A DNA stretch of 64,000 nt from Marifrigoribacter sp965178585 (GTDB lineage: Bacteria; Bacteroidota; Bacteroidia; Flavobacteriales; Flavobacteriaceae): positions 2,976,001 through 3,040,000 of the forward strand of contig OZ238267.1 in assembly GCA_965178585.1 (NCBI GenBank), in the 5' to 3' direction. Shown here piece after piece: positions 26,064 through 35,714 of the stretch. The position numbers and the translations under genes are program-made. Position 1 is the stretch's first letter. Each line of letters starts with the position of its first letter. The notes below the pieces were generated by a model. It saw nothing but the letters and a program-made list of their open reading frames with translations. It was not told the DNA's origin and did no database searches.

Positions 26064-27356
26064 ATGAAATACCACCAAATTGACCGAAATTTATTTATTA
26101 AAAATCGAGCAAATTTCATGGCTCAAATGAAGCCAAATAGTATTGCCGTTTTTAACAGTAATGATATTTACCCAATAAGTGCAGATAGTACAATTCCCTT
26201 TCAACAACATAGAGATATTTACTATTTAAGTGGTGTAGATCAAGAAGAAAGTGTATTGGTAATGTTTCCTGATTCACCAAACGAAAAACATCGCGAAATA
26301 CTATTTTTAAAAGAAACCAATGATCATATAGCAGTTTGGGAAGGTGAAAAACTAACCAAAGACCGTGCTTTTGAAGTTAGTGGAGTTAAAACTGTTTATT
26401 GGCTACAAGAAATGGAAAAAGTTATTGCAGAGCTAATGGCGCAATCTGATACTGTACACATTAACACTAATGAACATTATAGAGCATCAATAGAAACTGA
26501 AACAAGAGAAGCTCGTTTTACAAAATGGCTTTTAAATAAATATCCTGCTCATAGAGTAGCAAAAAGTAATCCTATATTACAAAGGTTACGTTCTGTAAAA
26601 GACCCTATAGAATTAGATTTATTACAAAAGGCTAGTGATATTACTGAAAAAGGAATGCGAAGAGTTTTAAAATTTGTTAAACCTGGAGTTACAGAATATG
26701 AAATTGAAGCAGAATTTATGCACGAATTTTTAAGAAATCGCTCTAAAGGATTTGCATATACTCCTATTATTGCTAGTGGTAATAATGCCAATGTTCTTCA
26801 CTATATTGAAAACAATCAAACTTGTAATGATGGAGATTTAATTCTATTAGATGTAGGAGCTGAGTATGCTAATTATGCAAGTGACATGACTCGTACCATT
26901 CCTGTAAATGGAAAATACAACAAACGTCAACGGGAAGTATACGAAGCTGTAAATAGAGTTAAAAACGAAGCAACAAAATTGTTAGTACCAGGAACTATAT
27001 GGGCAGATTACCATGTAGAAGTTGGAAAATTAATGACTTCTGAATTATTAGGATTAGGATTAATTGACAAAGCAGATGTACAAAATGAAGACCCTAACTG
27101 GCCTGCATACAAAAAATATTTTATGCACGGAACATCGCACCATATGGGATTAGACACTCACGATTACGGTTTACTTTGGGAACCTATGAAAGCCAATATG
27201 GTATTTACAGTAGAGCCAGGAATCTATATTCCTGAAGAAGGTTTTGGAATTCGATTAGAAGACGATGTTGTAATTCAAGAAAACGGAGAACCTTTTAATT
27301 TAATGAGAAATATCCCAATTGAAGCTGAAGAGATTGAGGATATTATGAACTCTTAA
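26064..27356 (+). CDS. pepP: Aminopeptidase P family (Xaa-Pro aminopeptidase)
   Basis: A 430-residue M24B metallopeptidase that removes an N-terminal residue before proline. The N-terminal creatinase-like domain spans about residues 1-170 (QHRDIYYLSGVDQEES). In the C-terminal pita-bread domain the dimetal ligands are visible: Asp in LLDVGAEYANY and in ASDMTRT, His in HGTSHHMGLDTHD, Glu in FTVEPGIY and Glu in IRLEDDVVI. The start MKYHQIDRNLF fits the family; a 20-codon upstream extension is rejected because of the promoter. It is a cytoplasmic, single-gene unit ended by a good terminator. Confidence 0.94.
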   Translation: MKYHQIDRNLFIKNRANFMAQMKPNSIAVFNSNDIYPISADSTIPFQQHRDIYYLSGVDQEESVLVMFPDSPNEKHREILFLKETNDHIAVWEGEKLTKDRAFEVSGVKTVYWLQEMEKVIAELMAQSDTVHINTNEHYRASIETETREARFTKWLLNKYPAHRVAKSNPILQRLRSVKDPIELDLLQKASDITEKGMRRVLKFVKPGVTEYEIEAEFMHEFLRNRSKGFAYTPIIASGNNANVLHYIENNQTCNDGDLILLDVGAEYANYASDMTRTIPVNGKYNKRQREVYEAVNRVKNEATKLLVPGTIWADYHVEVGKLMTSELLGLGLIDKADVQNEDPNWPAYKKYFMHGTSHHMGLDTHDYGLLWEPMKANMVFTVEPGIYIPEEGFGIRLEDDVVIQENGEPFNLMRNIPIEAEEIEDIMNS

Positions 27357-27376
27357 AGTTCAATAATCATATTAAT

Positions 27377-27409
27377 AACCGATATATAATTTTTTATGTA
27401 TCGGTTTTT
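27377..27409 (+). terminator. Intrinsic terminator of pepP, overlapping the end of brnQ
   Basis: Stem AACCGATATATAA (27377-27389) pairs with TTATGTATCGGTT (27394-27406), with one G-T pair, followed by Ts. The right arm contains the last codons and stop codon of the convergent brnQ. Confidence 0.8.
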
Positions 27410-28674
27410 TTGTTTCTATGCTCCATTAGATTTAAAAACACAAAAGTAACTAAAGCTGGAAGCACCCATCCCATGCTATTTTCTGAAAGTGGGATATATT
27501 GTTGAATTGGATTTATAGATTCTTCTGGGGTTATAAATTTTAAAAAGTCTGGGATACTAAATATAAAAGTTGCTAAAACTACACCTCTAAAAATTAATTT
27601 TGAAGCCCATTTTTCTGGCACCACATTTAATATAATAAGTACAATCGTAATTGGGTAAATAAACATTAATGCTGGCAAGGCTACCTTAATTATATAATGT
27701 ACATCAAACTGTCCCATCAACACTCCTAATATACAACCTACTATTCCTGTGAAGATATAAGCTCTTTGAGAATTTCCTAAAAGTCCTTTAACAAAATCTG
27801 CCGTTCCTGTTACTATTCCAACTGCAGTTGTAAAACAAGCCAATGCTACTAAAACAGACAAGAAAGCATTTCCAATATTCCCTAAAGTTTTAAGGCTTAA
27901 AACGCTTAATAATTCAGTGCGATTTTCTACGTTTAATTCATTACTATGATGTGATCCTAATGCAATCAATCCCCCATAAATTATAAACAAACCGAATCCA
28001 GCGATTAAACCAGATTTAGCTATCATTTTTTTCTTTTCTTCGTAATTAAATTTTCCTTGTAGGGAAAGAGATATCACAATAACTCCACCAACCACAACAC
28101 CTCCTATAGCATCAAATGTTTGATAACCCTCTAAAACCCCTTCCACAAAAGAATTATTGAAAATGGAATTCCGGATAGGCGCTACTTCAGTAAATAAACC
28201 TAAGCAAATAATAATAAAAAGTATAATTACGATTAAAGGAGTTAAAAATTTACCAATAATACTTAATACTCTTGTTCGGTTTAACACAAAGACTAATACT
28301 AGTGCGAAATAAATACTGCTTAAACCAAGTGAAGAAATTTTAAAAAAAGGTTCGATTGCCATTTCATAGGTAACTGAAGCTGTCCTAGGCGATGGCAATG
28401 AAATAGAAATAATATAAATTAAAATAGAATAGATAATTGCAAACTTTGGCGAGACTTTATTCGCAAAATCAAGCATGGTCCCTTGTAATTTTGCGTGCCC
28501 GTAAATTGCTAAAATGGGAATAATAACTGCTGAAATTGTAAATCCTAGAAGCACCCAAATCCATCCATCACCGGCATTATATCCTAAAAAAGGCGGTAGA
28601 ATTAAATTTCCTGCGCCAAAGAATAAAGAAAATAATGCAAAAGCAATTACAATGGTTTGCTTGGTAGGATTCAT
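27394..28674 (-). CDS. brnQ: Branched-chain amino acid:cation symporter BrnQ
   Basis: A 426-residue inner-membrane protein with about 12 transmembrane helices, of the LIVCS family that imports Leu, Ile and Val with a cation. The N-terminal signature FGAGNLILPPFLGYNAG is characteristic. Further conserved stretches are SPRTASVTYE and YQTFDAIGGVVVGGVI. The 5' end abuts the divergent alpha/beta hydrolase gene, 32 bp from its start, so their promoters must overlap. Confidence 0.94.
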   Translation of the reverse strand: MNPTKQTIVIAFALFSLFFGAGNLILPPFLGYNAGDGWIWVLLGFTISAVIIPILAIYGHAKLQGTMLDFANKVSPKFAIIYSILIYIISISLPSPRTASVTYEMAIEPFFKISSLGLSSIYFALVLVFVLNRTRVLSIIGKFLTPLIVIILFIIICLGLFTEVAPIRNSIFNNSFVEGVLEGYQTFDAIGGVVVGGVIVISLSLQGKFNYEEKKKMIAKSGLIAGFGLFIIYGGLIALGSHHSNELNVENRTELLSVLSLKTLGNIGNAFLSVLVALACFTTAVGIVTGTADFVKGLLGNSQRAYIFTGIVGCILGVLMGQFDVHYIIKVALPALMFIYPITIVLIILNVVPEKWASKLIFRGVVLATFIFSIPDFLKFITPEESINPIQQYIPLSENSMGWVLPALVTFVFLNLMEHRNKKTDT

Positions 28675-28706
28675 TGATTGATATTTGTTGTGTTAAATAT
28701 ATAAAA

Positions 28707-29483
28707 ATGATTACTTACTTTAATCAAACTCCTATACATTATACAGATATTGGAAAAGGACCATGTTTAGTGCTATTGCACGGATTTTTATTAAGCTCAA
28801 CTATTTGGGTAGACTTAGCTCCTATATTATCTAAAAAAAATAGAGTAATCATAATTGATTTACCTGGTCATGGAAAAAGTGGTTGTATTTCAGAAACGCA
28901 TACCATGGAAATGATGGCTGATGTTATCAATTCTGTATTAGAAGAAAAAAAAATTACCAAAGCAAGTTTTATTGGCCATTCTATGGGTGGATATATTAGT
29001 CTTGCTTTTGCTGAAAAGTATCCATCTAAAATAAACAAACTAGTCTTACTAAATTCCTCAACAGAAGAAGATTCAACTGAAAGAAAAAAAAATAGGGATA
29101 GAGCCATTAATGTTATAAATAACAATAAAGACATTTTTATAATAATGGCAATTAGTGCTTTATTTCCAAAAAATAAACAAACTAAACATCAAAAATTAAT
29201 TGAACATTTTACTGATGAAGCTAAAAGTTTTACAATTGAAGGAATTATTGCAGCTATTAATGGAATGAAAATAAGAAAGGATAGAACTTCAATTTTAAAA
29301 TCATTTCAGGGTGATAAATATATGATTTCAGGGATTGAAGATCCAATTATTTCTATTTCTAGCTCAGAAAAGGTTGCAAACGAAAGTCAAGCAAAACTGC
29401 TAAAAGTGAATTCTGGACACATGAGCATTAACGAAAACATCGATGAAATTATCAAAATAATGCATTTCATCGATTTTTTATAG
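28707..29483 (+). CDS. Alpha/beta-hydrolase fold protein
   Basis: A 258-residue cytoplasmic alpha/beta hydrolase. The oxyanion region is LLHGFLLSSTIW, the nucleophile elbow is GHSMGGY (Ser near residue 92), the acid is likely the Asp in SGIEDPII, and the catalytic His is in NSGHMSINEN. The sequence resembles carboxylesterases of the BioH/MenH-like group, but the substrate cannot be assigned. I start at MITYFNQTPIHYTD rather than at a Met 11 codons upstream, since the latter overlaps brnQ and adds non-homologous residues. Confidence 0.88.
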   Translation: MITYFNQTPIHYTDIGKGPCLVLLHGFLLSSTIWVDLAPILSKKNRVIIIDLPGHGKSGCISETHTMEMMADVINSVLEEKKITKASFIGHSMGGYISLAFAEKYPSKINKLVLLNSSTEEDSTERKKNRDRAINVINNNKDIFIIMAISALFPKNKQTKHQKLIEHFTDEAKSFTIEGIIAAINGMKIRKDRTSILKSFQGDKYMISGIEDPIISISSSEKVANESQAKLLKVNSGHMSINENIDEIIKIMHFIDFL

Positions 29484-29548
29484 CATTTTGTCCGATATAT
29501 TAAATATTTATTGTATGTTTAATCCTACTATAATAAAATTAATATATT

Positions 29549-29791
29549 ATGAAGCAAGATTCCCCTAACCAACAATTTAACCTTTCAAGTATATTATGCT
29601 CTACTTTTGGGCACCGTTTTATCGTAACAAACAATGTTACAAATCATATTAAAGAGTTTAAATGTAAAACCTGCAACAAGGAAGTTACCAATGTTTTTTC
29701 AGGTGAGCTCGAGCTTTTAAATTTTAAAAACAGAAAAATAAACGCCTGTTTATCAGCGTTTTTTCAAAAGAAACTTCAAAGAGTCTCCTAG
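29549..29791 (+). CDS. Small zinc-ribbon-like protein
   Basis: An 80-residue protein with Cys at LCSTFGHRF and a CxxC pair in FKCKTCNKEV. The pattern C...FGH...CxxC resembles short zinc-ribbon proteins such as the DUF1660 phage-type family, though I cannot confirm membership. The tail is basic (KKLQRVS). It ends directly against the convergent thiL gene (0 bp gap). A near-consensus -7 box (TATGTTTA) lies about 30 nt upstream. Likely a real small gene; function unknown. Confidence 0.6.
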   Translation: MKQDSPNQQFNLSSILCSTFGHRFIVTNNVTNHIKEFKCKTCNKEVTNVFSGELELLNFKNRKINACLSAFFQKKLQRVS

Positions 29792-30850
29792 CTATTCTTG
29801 ATTACTTTCTAAAGAGTTCCATCCTCTAGCGATTAATGGGATTTTTTCATTTCCTCTAGTAATTAAGTGAATCCCTTCTTTTTTGTTAGTGATATGCCCA
29901 ATAATAGAAAGGTTTGGATTCGCTTTTATTTTTGGGAAATCCTCCATCTTTACTGTAAAAAGCAATTCATAATCCTCGCCTCCACTTAATGCAATCGTAG
30001 TACTATCTATTTTAAATTCCTCACAAGTAGCAATTACTTGTTGATCTAAAGGAATTTTGTCTTCATATAAATTACACCCTACTTTAGATTGTTTGCAGAT
30101 ATGCAATATTTCAGAAGATAAACCATCGCTAATATCTATCATAGAAGTTGGTTTCACTTCTAATTCTTTTAACAAACTGGCGATATCTTTACGAGCTTCA
30201 GGCTTTAACTGTCTTTCTATAAGGTATGTGTAATTTTCTAGATCTGGTTGTGATTGTGGGTTAACTTCAAAAACTTTTTTCTCTCGCTCCAATACTTGCA
30301 ATCCTAAATACGCAGCTCCTAAATCTCCAGAGACTACTAATAAATCATTCTCTTTTGCAGTATTTCTATAAACAGCTTCACCTTTTGCTACAGTACCTAT
30401 TGCAGTAACGCTTATAATCAATCCTGTTTTTGAAGAAGTTGTATCTCCACCAACTACATCAATATTATATAAGTTTGCAGCTGTATGAATTCCTTCATAA
30501 AGCTCCTCCAAAGCCTCCACAGGAAAACGATTAGAAACACCAATAGAAACTGTAATTTGAGTTGCTTCAGCATTCATTGCATAAACATCAGATAAGTTTA
30601 CAATTACTGATTTATAGCCTAAGTGTTTTAAAGGCATGTAACTTAAATCAAAATGAACTCCCTCAACTAATAAATCGGTAGTTATTACAATTTCTTTTGA
30701 AGAATCAATCGACAGAACCGCAGCATCATCTCCTATACCTTTTACAGTAGATTTTTGAGAGATTTTAAAATTTTTAGTTAAATGATCGATTAATCCAAAT
30801 TCGCCTAAATCTGAAATACTCGTTTTAGAATTGTTTTTATTTTCAAGCAT
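29792..30850 (-). CDS. thiL: Thiamine-monophosphate kinase
   Basis: A 352-residue enzyme of the PurM/ThiL superfamily that makes thiamine diphosphate from thiamine monophosphate with ATP. Family motifs are visible: FKISQKSTVKGIGDDAAVL near the start, TTDLLVEGVHFDL, VVGGDTTSSKTG, MIDISDGLSSEI and LSGGEDYELLF. No other thi gene is in the window. It has its own promoter, in the short gap after the RND operon. Confidence 0.96.
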   Translation of the reverse strand: MLENKNNSKTSISDLGEFGLIDHLTKNFKISQKSTVKGIGDDAAVLSIDSSKEIVITTDLLVEGVHFDLSYMPLKHLGYKSVIVNLSDVYAMNAEATQITVSIGVSNRFPVEALEELYEGIHTAANLYNIDVVGGDTTSSKTGLIISVTAIGTVAKGEAVYRNTAKENDLLVVSGDLGAAYLGLQVLEREKKVFEVNPQSQPDLENYTYLIERQLKPEARKDIASLLKELEVKPTSMIDISDGLSSEILHICKQSKVGCNLYEDKIPLDQQVIATCEEFKIDSTTIALSGGEDYELLFTVKMEDFPKIKANPNLSIIGHITNKKEGIHLITRGNEKIPLIARGWNSLESNQE

Positions 30851-30869
30851 GGTTTTTGAAATATTTTTG

Positions 30870-30903
30870 CAAAAATAGGAGTAAAATCTTTATAAATAGC
30901 AAA
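30870..30903 (-). promoter_or_regulatory. Promoter of thiL
   Basis: On the minus strand TTTG (30903-30900), 22 nt, then TATTTTTG (30877-30870), 19 nt before the start codon. The -33 part lies inside the 3' arm of the terminator of the preceding efflux operon. Confidence 0.58.
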
Positions 30904-30930
30904 TGCCAACAAAAGCATTTGTTGGCATTT
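30901..30930 (-). terminator. Hairpin terminator of the RND efflux operon
   Basis: A perfect stem, AAATGCCAACAAA (30901-30913) with TTTGTTGGCATTT (30918-30930), around a 4-nt loop. It is 22 bp after the stop codon of the outer-membrane factor gene. The T-run on the minus strand is short. Confidence 0.75.
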
Positions 30931-30952
30931 TACATTAAACTATATTATGCTA

Positions 30953-32545
30953 TTAGTTATTTTTATTTTGTCTTTCTTGTTTACGCCTTTCTTTATCTTC
31001 CAATCGTTGCGCTTTTTTCTTGTCTTTTCTAGCTTGCTCTTCTTCGGGAGTTAAATAAAGATCAACTATTTGTCCACTATAAAAAAGTTCATCTTTGTTA
31101 ATTGTAGAAACATCTACTCCTTGATCATCTGCTAATTGTTGAGCATATTTATCTAATTCTTCATTAGATACCCATCCGCCTCCTAGCGATTTATATAAAT
31201 AAACATAGGAAGTTAATAACCGCTGGTAATTTTCGGAATAAGCTAATCTTGCGTCAAACTCGACCCCTTGATTTTCAATTACTTCTAAATAACTAGTAAC
31301 TCCTTGATAATATCTTTCTCTAGATAATCGGCTTGCATTACTAGCCGCGTCTAACATCGCTTTATTAGCCATTAACTCTTCTTTTAATGTAGAGAGTTCA
31401 ACTAAAGAATTATCAACCTCTAAAAATGCATTAAGCACAGTATTTTCATAAGACAATAAAGATTGGTATGCATTTTCTCTTTCCATATCAACACGTTTTT
31501 TGTTTTTCCCCCATTCAAATAATGGAGCTAAAAGATCTGCACCAGCACTCCAGCCTAAACCATTAGAAACTAAGTTAGAGATATCTGTACTACCTACCCC
31601 TAATAATCCAGTTAAACTAATTGATGGAAATCTCATTGCTTGAGCAATTCCAATATTTGCATTAGCAGCTCTGTAATACTCCTGAGATTCTAATATGTCT
31701 GGACGTCTTTGTAAAATTTCTGATGGAATCCCAGTAGGAATATCATTAGGCAAATTATATTCTCTTAATGATTTAAAAGTAGGGATTGAATCAGGTGCTT
31801 TACCTAATAAAATACTTAAATTATGTTCAGTAAATGCAATAGATCTTTTAAATAGTGGTATGGATACTTGAGTTATAGCTTTTTGAATCTGTGCTTGATT
31901 AACATCAATAATATGCGTATATCCTTTATCAAAACGTGCTTGGATTATTTGTAATGTACTATCTCTTAAGGCTAGTGTTTTCTCTGATATATCTAGACGA
32001 GCTTTATAATCTATAAGTTGAAAATAATTATTAGCCACTTCACTAATTAAAGCTATTTCTAAAGCTCTTTTACCATAAAAAGTAGCTAATAAATCTGCTT
32101 GAGCAGCTTCATTTCCTCTTCTAAATTTACCCCAAAAATCCAATTCCCAATTAGCAAAAACAGTTCCATAAAAATTATTTGTCGTTGAACTTAGGTGACC
32201 TATTCCATTAACATAATTTCCTCTTGTGGCACCTGCATTAACTCCAATTTTTGGTCCCATATCAGCTTTAGTAAACCCAACATTAGCACGAGCTTGCTCA
32301 ATTCTACTTGCTGCAATTAATGCGTTTTTATTTTCACGTAAAGCAGTTACAATTAAAGTGTCTAAAATAGGATCTTCAAAAAGTTCCCACCATTTTAAAT
32401 TAATGATACTGTCGGTCTCTTTTGCTGAATATCTAAATTTTTCGGTTGTGTTTTCTTCAGGTTGTAAATAATTTGGTCCTACTTTACAAGATTGAACCAA
32501 AACAATTCCTACCAACAATAATATGTATGTATAAATTTTCATCAT
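30953..32545 (-). CDS. RND efflux outer-membrane factor (TolC/OprM family lipoprotein)
   Basis: A 530-residue outer-membrane channel subunit, lipid-anchored through the Cys in VQSCKVGPNYLQPE. Two outer-membrane efflux repeats (about residues 60-250 and 270-460) are present, with the typical GLGWSAGADLLAPLFEWGKNK region in the second. The last ~50 residues, after the usual end of the family, form a Lys/Glu/Arg-rich tail (EEEQARKDKKKAQRLEDKER) that is not part of the barrel and probably lies in the periplasm. The start codon overlaps the stop codon of the RND pump gene (TAATG), suggesting translational coupling. Confidence 0.93.
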   Translation of the reverse strand: MMKIYTYILLLVGIVLVQSCKVGPNYLQPEENTTEKFRYSAKETDSIINLKWWELFEDPILDTLIVTALRENKNALIAASRIEQARANVGFTKADMGPKIGVNAGATRGNYVNGIGHLSSTTNNFYGTVFANWELDFWGKFRRGNEAAQADLLATFYGKRALEIALISEVANNYFQLIDYKARLDISEKTLALRDSTLQIIQARFDKGYTHIIDVNQAQIQKAITQVSIPLFKRSIAFTEHNLSILLGKAPDSIPTFKSLREYNLPNDIPTGIPSEILQRRPDILESQEYYRAANANIGIAQAMRFPSISLTGLLGVGSTDISNLVSNGLGWSAGADLLAPLFEWGKNKKRVDMERENAYQSLLSYENTVLNAFLEVDNSLVELSTLKEELMANKAMLDAASNASRLSRERYYQGVTSYLEVIENQGVEFDARLAYSENYQRLLTSYVYLYKSLGGGWVSNEELDKYAQQLADDQGVDVSTINKDELFYSGQIVDLYLTPEEEQARKDKKKAQRLEDKERRKQERQNKNN

Positions 32546-35500
32546 TAATTATTTGAAGATTCTAATTGTTGCAATTGTTCTTTTTCTCTCTTCTTTTCAT
32601 ATCCAGCAATTTTACCGATAAATACAAAAAGCATTGGATATAAAAACACCCCTAATAGTGTTGCCAATCCCATTCCTCCTAATAATGCCATACCCATCAC
32701 TTTTCTTGCTTCAGCACCAGAACCAGATGCAATTACTAATGGAAAAACTCCTAAAATAAATGAAAAAGCTGTCATTAATATAGGTCTAAATCTTGATTTT
32801 GCTGCAACCATTGCAGCATCAAAAAGACTTAATCCCTTTTTAAATTCATCATTAGCAAATTCAACAATTAAAATTGCATTCTTGGCTGCCATACCAATAA
32901 GCATTACAAAAGAAACTTGAGCAAAAATATTATTCTCGAAAGTTGGGCTAATTAACCTTCCAAGCCATAATGCTAATAATGCACCAAAAATTGCAAATGG
33001 AGTTCCCATTAAAATTGCAAATGGTAAAGACCAACTCTCATATTGTGCAGCTAAAATTAAAAATACAAATATTAATGAAAAAGTAAGAATAACACCCAAA
33101 GACCCTGATGCTTTCTCTTCTTGAAAAGACATGGCATTCCAAGTATAACCCATATCTTGCGGAAGAGTTTCTGCAGCTACTTCTTTTAAGGCATTTCTAG
33201 CATCATTTGAGGTATACCCTTCAGCTGGAGTTCCAGTAATCTCAACAGATCGATATAAATTGAAACGAGTTGTATAATCTGGTCCAGAAATAGGTTCAAT
33301 AGTTGAAACAGTTGATAGCGGTACCATATCACCATTATTATTCTTTATGAAAAATTTATTAATACCTGTTTCATCAACTCGGTATTCTGGTTCTGCTTGA
33401 ATATAAGTCTTATACAATCGTCCAAATCTGGTAAAATCATTTACATAAGCACCTCCCATAAAAGCACCTATTGTAGTATAAAGATCATTTAAACTAACTC
33501 CTAACTTTAAAGCTTTCTCTTTGTCGATATCTAAGAATCTTTGGGGTACTGTTGCTTGAAAAGTAGTACTTGCTCTTCCAATTTCAGGACGTGCATTTGC
33601 TGTTTGTATAAACTTCATCGCGTTTTTGGAAAGGTATTCGGGTGTATTCCCTGCCCTATCTTGCAACATCATACTAAAACCTGAACCATTTCCTAATCCA
33701 GGAATTGCTGGAGGTCCAAATGCAAATGCTTGTGCTCCTTTAATTCCAAAAGCTAGTTTTTTATTAACCTCTAAAATTACATCATCAGCTGTTCTATCTC
33801 TATCGGACCAATCATTCATAGATACAAATAAGAATCCAGTATTAGCAACCATTGCTCCAGATAAAATACTATATCCTGTAGCAGTAGTTACATATTCTAC
33901 TTCAGGAACATCCATTAAAATTTGTTCTATTTGTTTAGTTACCACATCTGATCTTTGAATGGAAGCTGCATTGGGTAACTGTACATTTACATAAAAATAA
34001 CCCATATCCTCTTCAGGTATAAAACCTCCTGGTACCAAACTTCCAAATAAACCAGCACCAACACACATTATTATTATAAATACAATGCCTCGCTTTATTT
34101 TACGACCTATGATATTGGTAAAACTCATATACGATTCGGTAGTTTTATCCATTCCGGTATTAAACTTTCCAAAAAACCATCCTAAAGGTCCTTTATAAGG
34201 TTTTGGTTCTTTTAATAATAAAGAACATAAGGCAGGACTTAATGATAGCGCGTTTACAGAGGACACTACAACTGATACTGCAATTGTTATTGCAAACTGT
34301 TGATACAACATTCCGGTAATACCAGCCATTCCAGCTACAGGTATAAATACAGCTATCATTACTAATGTTGTAGCGATAACAGGAGCAGTTACTTTACGCA
34401 TAGCATCCAACGTTGCTTCTTTAGCATTCATCCCTTTTGCAATATTCACTTGCACAGCTTCTACCACTACAATGGCATCATCTACCACAATACCTATAGC
34501 TAATACCAATCCTAAAAGTGATAAAACATTAATTGTAAACCCTAAGCTTGGGAAAAATATAAAGGCACCTACTAGTGAAACTGGGATTGCTAAAGTAGGA
34601 ATCAATGTTGCTCTCCAGTCTTGAATAAAAATAAATACCACGAGGATAACTAATATCAATGCAATAATTAAGGTGACTACAATATCTTTAATACCAGCAT
34701 CAATCGCCTTTGTAGTATCAATAGAAATATCATATTTAATACTTTCGGGAAAATTTTTAGATACTTCTACCATTTCGGATTTTATGGTAGCTGCTAATTC
34801 AGTAGCATTAGATCCAGGAGCTTGATACAAAGCGATTATGGCAGATGTTTCACCATTTAACCTCGCTTTCATATTATAACTTTCAACCCCCAATTTTATA
34901 CTTGCAACATCTTTTAATTTAATTTGTGAGCCATCAGATTGAGTTCTTACTACGATATCACCAAAAGCCTCTTCAGAATTAAATCGTTCTGGTAAACGAA
35001 CTGTATATGTAAATTCTGTTCCAGCTGGCGCTGGTTCTGCACCAAATTTCCCTCCAGGAACAATAATATTTTGTTCATTTATAGCATTAATAATTTCTGG
35101 AACTGTTAATCCAAGTTGTGATAATCTATCTGGTTTTACCCAAATACGCATAGAATAATCAGATGCACCTAAAACATCTACCCTACCAATTCCTTTAATA
35201 CGTGATAATTGATCTTTAATATTAATTAAAGCATAATTCCCTAAAAAATCTTGGTCATACCTACCATCTGAAGTTAAAGTAACTAACATTAAAGTATTGG
35301 GTAATGCTTTTTGGGTAGTAACACCTAATTTCGTTACTGCAGCTGGCAGTTTTGCAGTAGCTGCAGACACTTTGTTTTGAGCTAATACCGTATTCATATC
35401 TGGATCTGTACCTACATCGAATGAAATATCAATTGACATGGAACCATCATTCGCATTGGTAGATTTCATATAAATCATATTATCTACCCCATTAATTTGT

Positions 35501-35712
35501 TGTTCTAATGGTGTCGCTACAGATTCTTCAACATTAATAGCATTTGCTCCTGTATAATTAGCTCTTACTTGAACAATTGGCGGTGTAATATTAGGGTATT
35601 GTTCTATTGGCAATCCAATTAAAGATACCGTACCAACTATTACAATCACAATTGCAATTACAATAGCAACAATAGGTCGGTGTACAAAAAAGTTTCCTTT
35701 ATTATCAGCCAT
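32545..35712 (-). CDS. RND efflux pump, inner-membrane transporter (HAE-1 type)
   Basis: A 1055-residue AcrB/MexB-type proton-driven pump with 12 transmembrane helices and two large periplasmic loops. Visible family features are FFVHRPIVAIVIAIVIVI at the N-terminus, LPIEQYPNITPPIVQV, the proton-relay Asp pair in GIVVDDAIVVVEAV (TM4), and the second-half counterpart MLIGMAAKNAILIVEFAND. It should export amphiphilic compounds such as drugs or bile-salt-like molecules; the substrate is not predictable. It is 2 bp after the adaptor gene and 1 nt overlapped with the outer-membrane factor. Confidence 0.96.
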   Translation of the reverse strand: MADNKGNFFVHRPIVAIVIAIVIVIVGTVSLIGLPIEQYPNITPPIVQVRANYTGANAINVEESVATPLEQQINGVDNMIYMKSTNANDGSMSIDISFDVGTDPDMNTVLAQNKVSAATAKLPAAVTKLGVTTQKALPNTLMLVTLTSDGRYDQDFLGNYALINIKDQLSRIKGIGRVDVLGASDYSMRIWVKPDRLSQLGLTVPEIINAINEQNIIVPGGKFGAEPAPAGTEFTYTVRLPERFNSEEAFGDIVVRTQSDGSQIKLKDVASIKLGVESYNMKARLNGETSAIIALYQAPGSNATELAATIKSEMVEVSKNFPESIKYDISIDTTKAIDAGIKDIVVTLIIALILVILVVFIFIQDWRATLIPTLAIPVSLVGAFIFFPSLGFTINVLSLLGLVLAIGIVVDDAIVVVEAVQVNIAKGMNAKEATLDAMRKVTAPVIATTLVMIAVFIPVAGMAGITGMLYQQFAITIAVSVVVSSVNALSLSPALCSLLLKEPKPYKGPLGWFFGKFNTGMDKTTESYMSFTNIIGRKIKRGIVFIIIMCVGAGLFGSLVPGGFIPEEDMGYFYVNVQLPNAASIQRSDVVTKQIEQILMDVPEVEYVTTATGYSILSGAMVANTGFLFVSMNDWSDRDRTADDVILEVNKKLAFGIKGAQAFAFGPPAIPGLGNGSGFSMMLQDRAGNTPEYLSKNAMKFIQTANARPEIGRASTTFQATVPQRFLDIDKEKALKLGVSLNDLYTTIGAFMGGAYVNDFTRFGRLYKTYIQAEPEYRVDETGINKFFIKNNNGDMVPLSTVSTIEPISGPDYTTRFNLYRSVEITGTPAEGYTSNDARNALKEVAAETLPQDMGYTWNAMSFQEEKASGSLGVILTFSLIFVFLILAAQYESWSLPFAILMGTPFAIFGALLALWLGRLISPTFENNIFAQVSFVMLIGMAAKNAILIVEFANDEFKKGLSLFDAAMVAAKSRFRPILMTAFSFILGVFPLVIASGSGAEARKVMGMALLGGMGLATLLGVFLYPMLFVFIGKIAGYEKKREKEQLQQLESSNN

Positions 35713-35714
35713 AA

